In this document: piece after piece, positions 1-6,524 of the stretch
Layout of the letters: every line of letters begins with the position of its first letter
Numbering within the stretch: the first letter of the stretch is position 1
NCBI GenBank assembly: GCA_002361335.1
Contig: DESS01000057.1
Coordinates: 1 to 27,113 of the forward strand
Reading direction: 5' to 3'
DNA: 27,113 bases
Origin: Richelia sp. UBA3308
GTDB taxonomy: Bacteria > Cyanobacteriota > Cyanobacteriia > Cyanobacteriales > Nostocaceae
The notes under the pieces: generated by a model
The model's database searches: none
What the model saw: only the letters and a program-made list of their open reading frames with translations
Told to the model about the DNA's origin: nothing
Program-made: the position numbers and the translations under genes

Positions 1-79
1 ATAACTAACAACTAATAACTAACAACTAATAACTAATAACTAATAACTAACAACTAACAACTAACAACTAACAACTAAA
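1..79. repeat. heptamer STRR array behind ftsX
   Basis: Eleven contiguous heptamers of the form AACTAAC/AACTAAT/AACTAAA fill positions 3-79, and the array runs off the window start. On the coding strand of ftsX it reads TTAGTTG/TTAGTTA and begins 5 bp after the ftsX stop codon. A heptamer containing TAG places a stop in all three frames within 21 bp. Confidence 0.95.
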
Positions 80-84
80 CTGCT

Positions 85-978
85 TTAAACTTGCCGCAGT
101 GCAAATAAACTGCCTATTAATCCTACCGTTGCACCGAAGCTTAAGAGAATCACTGGTAATAATAAGATTTGTAAAGAGGTCAATTGTAAACCGTTGCTAA
201 GAAATTGAATAAATTCGGGTTGATTGACTAGTATCTGATTCAAAAACTGTTGAATAAGACTAATAAAACTCCAAGCAAGGGCACCACCAACTATTCCACA
301 TGTGATTCCTTGTAATATAAACGGTAGATAAATCCAAGTAGAAGTTGCACCTACCAACTGCATAATTTCTATTTCTCGCCGTCGCGCTATAAGTACAAGA
401 CGAATGGTAATACTGGTGACGGCAACTGCTGTTAATGTCAAAATTAAGTTTATTGTCACCGTCACCCAATTTAAACCTTGATGTAATTGAGCGATACGTC
501 TGACAGCTTCATCGACATATTGTACTGTATCGACTGTTGGTAGTTTGGCTAATTGAGTCGCTAAATCTGGTACTACTTGAGAATTTATTGCCTTTACCTT
601 AATTTCATCTACCAAAGGATTTCCATCTAATTGTTGAGTAGCGCCTTCAATATCGGAGATTCCCATTTCCTTGACTAATTCCGTCCAAGCTTGTTCTTTA
701 GTAATAGTTGTGATTGTGGCGACTTGTGGCATTTTTGCTACCAAGGTTTCAATACTTTCCCCACGTGAGAAAGGTTCGAGATATACCGATACCTCTAATT
801 GAGAGCCAAATTGATTGAGTAGTTTTTCTACTTGCCAAGAAGTTTGTAAACTAATACCAAATAAAAATAGAAGCACAGCCACAGTACTTACAGCTGCCCA
901 ATTCATCCAGCCACCTCGATACAAACCTAAAAAAGTTTCTTTGAGTAGGTAATCTAACTTAGTGAGGAATTTGAACAC
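85..978 (-). CDS. ftsX: cell division protein FtsX (ABC transporter permease-like)
   Basis: FtsX is the membrane subunit of the FtsEX complex, which in other bacteria couples ATP hydrolysis by FtsE to activation of septal peptidoglycan hydrolases. The 297-residue product has the family layout: a short cytoplasmic N-terminus, a membrane segment at about 27-46, an extracytoplasmic domain at about 50-170, then three membrane segments at about 172-196, 214-238 and 268-294. The N-terminal stretch with RGGWMNWAA at 21-29 is typical of cyanobacterial FtsX. The start codon is GTG; no better in-frame start was seen. No ftsE lies directly upstream: the neighbour there is a divergent pentapeptide gene, so ftsE must be elsewhere. 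A heptamer repeat array begins 5 bp after the stop. Confidence 0.9.
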   Translation of the reverse strand: MFKFLTKLDYLLKETFLGLYRGGWMNWAAVSTVAVLLFLFGISLQTSWQVEKLLNQFGSQLEVSVYLEPFSRGESIETLVAKMPQVATITTITKEQAWTELVKEMGISDIEGATQQLDGNPLVDEIKVKAINSQVVPDLATQLAKLPTVDTVQYVDEAVRRIAQLHQGLNWVTVTINLILTLTAVAVTSITIRLVLIARRREIEIMQLVGATSTWIYLPFILQGITCGIVGGALAWSFISLIQQFLNQILVNQPEFIQFLSNGLQLTSLQILLLPVILLSFGATVGLIGSLFALRQV

Positions 979-1204
979 GGTTTACCTTGCTAAGAATATA
1001 AAATTTTGAATAATTTATTGTAAAGATTCGTAAGTAGAACGTCTCTACGCAATAGTGCGGGTTTGTAACTGTTTAGGAACTTATTCCAATACTATTAACT
1101 CAAGAAAAAGTATCTGTGGTAGGATTCTAAGCGGATCGTTTAATAAGTGTCTCTCAAATATAATTTAGTAAAAAAATACGTCCCAATTTGACGTGTAATT
1201 GAAA

Positions 1205-2575
1205 ATGCCTCAAGAATACTGTCGTGCAAAACTCAGAGGAAAATCATTTAAAGGACAAGATTTAACAGGTGTAGATTTCTCTTATTCTGACATTCGCGGT
1301 GCCGACTTCACTAATGCCATTCTCAGAGGTGCAAACTTCAGTCACACAAAAACTGGTTTGCAACGCCGTTGGGCAATTATGATATTTTTTGTTTCCTTAA
1401 CACTATCGGGGCTATCTGGCTGTATTTCGGCTGTTGGCGGTTCTTTGGTGGGATTTATTTTGATTAATAGTGCCCGCTCCCATCTTTATGTCGGTGTTTC
1501 TTGTTTAATTATTCTGTTAGTATTTTTTCTGTTGAGCATCCGTAAAGGAGTATTGGCTGCTTGTGGGTTTTTAGCCGTAGCAATAGCCTTAGCAGTAGTA
1601 ACAGCACTAGCTTGGGCTGGATTCATAGCCGTTGTTTGGACTGGATTAGCGGCTACTAGCGACGCTATGGAAATTGCACCAATAGTCGCCCTAATAGCGA
1701 CAGGAACAGTAGCAGTCATCGTCACTGCGGTAGGAGCCGTAATTGTTACAATTACAGCAGCCGTTACTGGAGCGATCGCAGGAACTTTGGCAGTTACAGT
1801 TACCGTAATGGTTGCGGGATTGTTAGCTGGTGCTATATCAGTTTATGCGATGATGGTAAATCCCGTAGCGGGGATAGTAGCTGGTGTCGTATCGGTAGTA
1901 CTAGTAATTTTGTCTGCTTATGTCGGCTGTTGTGCCATCTTTGAAGATAAAAAGCAGAATTTTGTCCGTAAAATGGCGATTTCCCTAACCACAAAATATG
2001 GAACTAGTTTTCGTAATGCCGATTTAACAGATGCTGATTTTACCGAAGCCAAACTCAAAAGCGCTGATTTTACCAAAGCCAAAGTTAAACGCACCAACTG
2101 GTTTGAAATCAAACAAGTCCATTTAGCAGCAGTCAGTACAACTTATCTGGAAAACGATCAGATGCGAGAGTTAGTTGTCAATAAAAATTTACAAAATCAA
2201 ATATTTGACGGTTGGGACTTACGAGGAATAAATTTACAAGGAGCAAACCTTAAAGATGCCAGCTTCGTTGGAGCAAACCTGAGTGAAGTCAACCTACAAA
2301 ATGCCGATATTTCCAGGGCTAAACTAGTGCGATCGCAGTTAGACAAAGCGGATTTAAGAAGCGCGAATCTAACGGGAGCATATGTAGAAGATTGGACTAT
2401 AACTTTACAAACTAAACTATATCCCGTAAATTGCGATTATATATTTTTACGGGTACCGACTCCGGAAGATCCAAATCCCCATCGTTTACCTGCTAATTGG
2501 GAAGCAAGTTTTAAAGAGGGCGAGTTCAACAAGTGTATAAATCCTTTGTTGAAAGTTTCAAATTATAGCAACTGA
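1205..2575 (+). CDS. membrane pentapeptide-repeat protein
   Basis: The product (456 residues from the ATG; a TTG two codons earlier is also possible) has three parts. An N-terminal pentapeptide block (about 8-48) shows the A(D/N)LxG/ADFxx pattern. A long hydrophobic middle (about 56-248) is rich in Ala, Val, Gly and Thr and contains several membrane segments. Two further pentapeptide blocks follow at about 268-298 and 340-392, then a short tail. Pentapeptide repeats fold as right-handed quadrilateral beta-helices, and cyanobacteria encode many of unknown function. Here repeats flank an integral membrane core, so the helices probably lie in the cytoplasm on a membrane anchor. It is divergent from ftsX. 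No catalytic motif was seen and the specific role is unknown. A TATAAT at 1159-1164 could be a -10 element, without a clear -35. Confidence 0.8.
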   Translation: MPQEYCRAKLRGKSFKGQDLTGVDFSYSDIRGADFTNAILRGANFSHTKTGLQRRWAIMIFFVSLTLSGLSGCISAVGGSLVGFILINSARSHLYVGVSCLIILLVFFLLSIRKGVLAACGFLAVAIALAVVTALAWAGFIAVVWTGLAATSDAMEIAPIVALIATGTVAVIVTAVGAVIVTITAAVTGAIAGTLAVTVTVMVAGLLAGAISVYAMMVNPVAGIVAGVVSVVLVILSAYVGCCAIFEDKKQNFVRKMAISLTTKYGTSFRNADLTDADFTEAKLKSADFTKAKVKRTNWFEIKQVHLAAVSTTYLENDQMRELVVNKNLQNQIFDGWDLRGINLQGANLKDASFVGANLSEVNLQNADISRAKLVRSQLDKADLRSANLTGAYVEDWTITLQTKLYPVNCDYIFLRVPTPEDPNPHRLPANWEASFKEGEFNKCINPLLKVSNYSN

Positions 2576-2980
2576 CATATCAGTTAGCAAATAAGAATTT
2601 GATTAAAAGGGAATGGAAAATTGGAGATGGATAATGGGCTGCTAACTGGCAACAGAGGAATAGAGTTGAAAATAATAGTCAGTATTTTCCCACAAAAATA
2701 GAAAAACCACAAATACTAGCCGTGATTAAACTACCACAAAAAATTGAGACAGCAAATCATCGGAAGACAGTTAAAGCAATTTAATTATCCCCCGTCTGCA
2801 AGTTAGGATAAGCCCTCTTAGGCTAGTTTTCTCTCCCCTTGCTCCCCCTGCTCCCCCTGCTTGTCTCAACAGATTAATATCTTAACCGAACCGTATTGGC
2901 CGCCATCTCTCCATCCGCCTAGTTGCTAAGATGAAATAAAGCGGAATCATTTCACGTTGATATTTGTGAGTTAAAATACT
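2576..2980. other. intergenic region, 405 bp
   Basis: No gene was found. It holds a CT-rich short repeat (gctccccct units, about 2831-2863) of the kind scattered between cyanobacterial genes. The stretch just before 2981 should contain the deformylase promoter, but no convincing -35/-10 pair is visible. Confidence 0.6.
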
Positions 2981-3544
2981 ATGCCCTCTGCGATCGCTGT
3001 TGAGAAAAAAAAGTTAAAAAATCCGCCCTTGGAACTTCATTACTTGGGGGATAAGGTTTTAAGACAACCTGCGAAGCGTATATCAAAAGTAGACGATCAA
3101 CTTCGTCAATTAGTACGGGAAATGTTGCAAACTATGTACAGCAGTGACGGCATTGGTTTAGCTGCACCCCAAGTGGGAATTCATAAACAACTTATCGTTA
3201 TAGATATTGAACCAGATAATGCAGCAAATCCCCCATTAATTTTGATTAACCCTACTATAAAAAAAACTTATGGTAACATCTGCTTAGGCCAAGAAGGATG
3301 TCTAAGTATTCCGGGTGTTTATTTGGATGTCAAACGTCCGGAAATGGTAGAAATTGCTTACAAAGATGAAAATGGTCGTCCTCAAACCTTAAAAGCTGGC
3401 GATTTACTCGGACGTTGTATCCAACATGAGATGGATCATCTAAACGGGGTAGTATTCGTTGATAGAGTAGAAAATAGTCTGGTTTTGACACAAGAGTTAT
3501 CAAAAAATGGTTTTTCCCATCAAGCTGTAAAATCAATAGTATAG
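2981..3544 (+). CDS. def: peptide deformylase
   Basis: The enzyme removes the formyl group from the N-terminal methionine of new proteins in the cytoplasm, using a bound Fe2+ or Zn2+. All three signature motifs are present: GIGLAAPQ at 57-64, EGCLS at 105-109 with the metal ligand Cys107, and QHEMDH at 148-153 with ligands His149 and His153 and catalytic Glu150. At 187 residues it has the usual length for a bacterial type 1 deformylase with a short N-terminal extension. The ATG start is kept because the extension before the core (PLELHYLGDKVLR) is of normal size. A small membrane-protein gene starts 12 bp downstream and is probably co-transcribed. Function is assigned with high confidence. 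Confidence 0.97.
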   Translation: MPSAIAVEKKKLKNPPLELHYLGDKVLRQPAKRISKVDDQLRQLVREMLQTMYSSDGIGLAAPQVGIHKQLIVIDIEPDNAANPPLILINPTIKKTYGNICLGQEGCLSIPGVYLDVKRPEMVEIAYKDENGRPQTLKAGDLLGRCIQHEMDHLNGVVFVDRVENSLVLTQELSKNGFSHQAVKSIV

Positions 3545-3556
3545 GGGGGAAATTTT

Positions 3557-3763
3557 ATGAATACGATGACTCCAATCAGCGGTTTGTTTTTACTTGGTTC
3601 TTGCGTTGCTGCAATTGCAGCAGTCGGCAGTATTTTTGAACTAACTTCGGGACAACCCGATTTAGGTACGCAAAATACCGCAATCATTTTAGGAATTAGC
3701 ATTCCGCTGACAGCCTTGTTTTTCTTTGCCGCAGTGCGTGATGCACGAGCTAATATGAAATAA
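3557..3763 (+). CDS. small two-helix membrane protein, unknown function
   Basis: This 68-residue protein has two hydrophobic segments (about 7-28 and 41-60) joined by a polar loop with SGQPDLGTQN, and a basic end (RDARANMK). The layout predicts a hairpin in the membrane with both ends probably cytoplasmic. A purine-rich ribosome site (ggggggaaa) lies 6-12 bp before the ATG, and the gene begins 12 bp after def, so it looks like the second gene of that operon. A terminator-like hairpin follows at 3779-3833. It resembles short conserved hypothetical proteins of cyanobacteria, but I do not recognise a named family. Confidence 0.75.
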   Translation: MNTMTPISGLFLLGSCVAAIAAVGSIFELTSGQPDLGTQNTAIILGISIPLTALFFFAAVRDARANMK

Positions 3764-3778
3764 GCATCAGGTACGAAT

Positions 3779-3839
3779 AAAGGAAAAGGAAAAGGAACAA
3801 AGCTAAACTTGCTCCTTTTACCTTTTACCTTTTTATTTT
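3779..3839 (+). terminator. terminator-like hairpin after def operon
   Basis: A purine-rich arm (about 3779-3802, aggaaa units) can pair with a pyrimidine-rich arm (about 3808-3833, ccttttt units), and is followed by a T-rich tail (tttttatttt). The pairing is imperfect. It sits 15 bp after the small membrane-protein gene and would end the def transcript. Confidence 0.5.
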
Positions 3840-3858
3840 GCTTTTTACAGGAATAAGC

Positions 3859-3886
3859 AACAGAGAACAGAGAACAGGGAACAGAG
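3859..3886. repeat. four-unit heptamer repeat AACAGAG
   Basis: Four heptamers (AACAGAG, AACAGAG, AACAGGG, AACAGAG) lie in the gap between the def operon and the convergent lyase gene. The period matches the AACTAAC arrays elsewhere in the window, but the unit is different. Confidence 0.85.
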
Positions 3887-3982
3887 AAAGGTATTCATGT
3901 AAAAATTATTACTATCAACTCCTAACTCCGGTGTTACCCCCATCTCCTCATCTCTTTGTCTCCCTATCCTGAAGTTTCCGAC

Positions 3983-4777
3983 TTAATAGCCAGGAATCTT
4001 CTGCCCATAGCCAATTTCTACATCATCAAAATAAATAGTTCGAGAATCTACAACAGATTTGTGGGGACTGTGTTTCCAATCGGGTTTATATATGCCAATC
4101 TTCAGATAAACACCGTTTTCATCGTTATAAGAATTGGCACCTTTATGGCTGATAATTTTTTTCTTGTCTCTCCAAACCTCTATTATGCCATTTTTAACAT
4201 AAGACCATTTAACATGAAAAGTCCAATCTACCCATTTACCTTTCAAATCATCTAAATTTCCTTCCCATAAAACAGACTTACCTTCTGGAGTATTATTTCT
4301 AGTTACTTCTTTAGAATCCCATTGGTTTTGTATGGTAATTTTATTACCTTGAATACCCATAGATAAAGGTGGACTTCGCCAAGTTTCGCCTTTATTAAAG
4401 TCAGGATAGCCGTGCCATTGAGTAATAATTTCAAATGAGTTTGGATCAGTTTTCCAATCATTTGGGATAAACATTTTAAAGCGATACCAATTATCACCCG
4501 AAGGTTTTTCTATATGTGTGGCAATTTCGGAACGCTTGCTTTCATGAACATCTTTATCATAACGTCGCAATTCAAATTTAGCAGATTGTCTTCCTTTATA
4601 AGACTTAGCAGTTGAATGTTTATAAGAATGTTCGCAACAAGTTTCTAAAATCTTCCAGATTTCTCCTCTTTTAAATTTTACTTCTTCAAAATCATGTTGA
4701 TAAGTCCTTGCTTTTGAAGATTGAATTCCAACCAATGCAACTAAAATAAAGCAAATGCGACGAACTGACATTTTCAT
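3983..4777 (-). CDS. secreted polysaccharide lyase-like protein (heparin lyase I fold)
   Basis: The 264-residue product has a signal peptide (basic MKMSVRR, hydrophobic 8-19, likely cleavage near 22-24). The rest resembles the beta-jelly-roll polysaccharide lyases grouped as Pfam Polysacc_lyase (heparin lyase I/PL13-like). Shared motifs are RSE at 82-84, QWH at 120-122, and YLKIGIYKPDW at 224-234, a set that lines the active-site cleft in such lyases, plus a C-terminal strand with FDDVEIG. These enzymes cut uronic-acid-containing glycans by beta-elimination. The substrate here cannot be told from sequence; the cell's own sheath polysaccharide or a foreign glycan are both possible. It stands alone, convergent with the def operon, with a 562-bp AT-rich upstream region. 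Confidence 0.75.
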   Translation of the reverse strand: MKMSVRRICFILVALVGIQSSKARTYQHDFEEVKFKRGEIWKILETCCEHSYKHSTAKSYKGRQSAKFELRRYDKDVHESKRSEIATHIEKPSGDNWYRFKMFIPNDWKTDPNSFEIITQWHGYPDFNKGETWRSPPLSMGIQGNKITIQNQWDSKEVTRNNTPEGKSVLWEGNLDDLKGKWVDWTFHVKWSYVKNGIIEVWRDKKKIISHKGANSYNDENGVYLKIGIYKPDWKHSPHKSVVDSRTIYFDDVEIGYGQKIPGY

Positions 4778-5339
4778 GACATCAACCTTATAACGTCACG
4801 TTTTTATAACATGATTCACTGGTAAACCGCCAATTATTAACAAGCATAATATTTACTTTTGATTAACTAAATGATCAATTTTAAGTATAGTAAAAAACTT
4901 ATACTATATCCAAAGCATGAGTAATTAGCTAATATTTATTAAATATTTTTATTAGATATTTTTACTTAGGAATAAATATTTTTAATTTAGATAATTCTCA
5001 TATAGTTAAGAGTTGACTAGGGTTTATAAGCTACTGTTATAAAGCAGATTCCCCGATAGTAAGCCAATTGAGTTAGGAAGGGCAGATAATAGAAAATTGC
5101 ATTAAAAACCATACTTTTTAAATATTTTCTTAGATATTATTTTCCAATAATAGGACATACCCAACTGGGAAATTTTTTATTGTAGGTTGTGTGACATTTT
5201 GACTAAATTTCAAGGTAAAAATCAGAGAATGAGGGTAGGGCACCAACCAGCTATTGTCACAATTTCCTCAGTCCTAAATATTTTTCTAACATACATAATT
5301 TAAAGCATGAAAAACTAAAAATCTTGCTAAGCTGTAATC
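4778..5339. other. AT-rich divergent intergenic region, 562 bp
   Basis: No gene was found between the divergent lyase and nuclease genes, so both promoters should lie here. An imperfect palindrome at about 4885-4907 (AGTATAGT, 5 bp, ACTTATACT) could be an operator. Much of 4920-5000 is runs of A and T with several ATATTT words. Confidence 0.5.
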
Positions 5340-6209
5340 ATGATGTCCATAGCAAATTCTACACAAAGTCAATTATTACGACTTTCTCAAGGACAACTTA
5401 ACCTATTACAACGTTGTCCCCGTCAATTTCAACATACTTATTTAGAACAACTTCATGCCCCTCAAAACCCAGAAAATGAAGAAAAGCTGTTGCAGGGAAG
5501 TCGCTTTCATTTACTGATGCAACAACGAGAAATGGGTTTGAAAATTGGTAAATTTTTGGAAATCGATGATGATAATGACAAAGATGAAAATAAATTACAA
5601 TTACAAAGTTGGATGAAGGCTTTTGCTAAGGCGGCACCGGACATTCTAACTCCTACTGTCGATGGCGAAACCTTTCGCGAAAGTGAACATTACCGGACAT
5701 TACAAGTACAAAACTATCTGCTTACGGCTATTTATGACTTATTAATTGCCGATAAACAACAAGCAGTGATTGTTGACTGGAAAACTTATCCCAAACCGGA
5801 AAATAAACGTAAGCTGCAATACAATTGGCAGACACGTCTTTATATGTACATATTAGCCGCAACTAGTGATTATCCACCGGAAAATATTTCGATGACTTAT
5901 TGGTTTGTACAATCGGAAAATAAACCTCACATAATTAAATTTAATTATAATTCTCTCCAGCATGAGCAAACCGAAAAAAAACTCCATCAACATTTAAAGA
6001 AGCTAACTAAATGGCTACAAGCTTATCAACAAGGAGAACAATTTGCTCAAGTTTCCGAAGGTAGCAAAATTTGTCAAAAATGTCAGTATGCTTATCGCTG
6101 TCAAAGAGTATTTATTGCTTCTGAACAGAAATCGTCTCAAGACTTACTTGGAGTGAATACTAGCCTAATAAACTTAGCTAACATTCAAGAAGTAACAATG
6201 GAAGATTGA
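5340..6209 (+). CDS. PD-(D/E)XK nuclease family protein with putative Fe-S cluster
   Basis: The 289-residue protein has the RecB/Cas4/AddB-type nuclease core. Visible are a GSRFH motif ending in His57, Asp133 in AIYDLL, Asp146-Trp-Lys148 in IVDWKTY (the DxK metal site), and QTRLYMY at 164-170. One cysteine lies near the N-terminus (Cys26, RCPRQF) and three near the C-terminus (Cys245, Cys248, Cys254; CQKCQYAYRC). That 1+3 spacing is the 4Fe-4S arrangement of AddB, Cas4 and Dna2 nucleases. No helicase motifs and no cas genes are nearby, so it is a stand-alone nuclease, probably in repair or recombination. recJ follows on the same strand after 315 bp of repeats. ATG codons at 5340 and 5343 are both possible starts. 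Confidence 0.8.
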   Translation: MMSIANSTQSQLLRLSQGQLNLLQRCPRQFQHTYLEQLHAPQNPENEEKLLQGSRFHLLMQQREMGLKIGKFLEIDDDNDKDENKLQLQSWMKAFAKAAPDILTPTVDGETFRESEHYRTLQVQNYLLTAIYDLLIADKQQAVIVDWKTYPKPENKRKLQYNWQTRLYMYILAATSDYPPENISMTYWFVQSENKPHIIKFNYNSLQHEQTEKKLHQHLKKLTKWLQAYQQGEQFAQVSEGSKICQKCQYAYRCQRVFIASEQKSSQDLLGVNTSLINLANIQEVTMED

Positions 6210-6215
6210 TACAGC

Positions 6216-6411
6216 TTAGTTGTTAGTTGTTAGTTGTTAATTGTTAGTTTTTAGTTATTAATTGTTAGTTTTTAGTTATTAATTGTTAGTTTTTAGTTAT
6301 TAATTGTTAGTTTTTAGTTGTTAGTTATTAATTGTTAGTTGTTAGTTGTTAGTTTTTAGTTGTTACTCGTTACTCGTTACTCGTTACTCGTTAGTTATTA
6401 GTTCTTACTCA
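6216..6411. repeat. 28-unit heptamer array with 21-bp higher-order period
   Basis: Positions 6216-6411 are 28 uninterrupted heptamers (TTAGTTG, TTAATTG, TTAGTTT, TTAGTTA, TTACTCG, TTACTCA). From 6237 a 21-bp unit made of three heptamers (TTAATTG, TTAGTTT, TTAGTTA) occurs three times, with a fourth copy differing at its last base. The array starts 6 bp after the nuclease stop codon. Its last heptamer is the first 7 bp of the 45-bp inverted repeat that flanks recJ. Confidence 0.97.
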
Positions 6412-6449
6412 GATCAAATATGATAACTTTTTAACCGGACATGATATTA
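6405..6449 (+). repeat. 45-bp inverted repeat, left copy (upstream of recJ)
   Basis: This segment matches the reverse complement of 8941-8985 at 43 of 45 positions. The mismatches are at 6429 and 6437. The pair brackets recJ. The 3' end of this copy also overlaps a local hairpin (catgat, atta, atcatg at 6440-6455). Confidence 0.95.
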
Positions 6450-6524
6450 ATCATGCTCCCACCTAAATATTAATTTAATCTTTAACGAAGCAAAATCCAA
6501 AATCCAAAATTCCAACATACTATC

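Noticed and set aside
6216..6411. Possible CRISPR array
   Set aside because: Units are contiguous heptamers without spacers; no 28-37-bp repeat with unique spacers and no cas genes.
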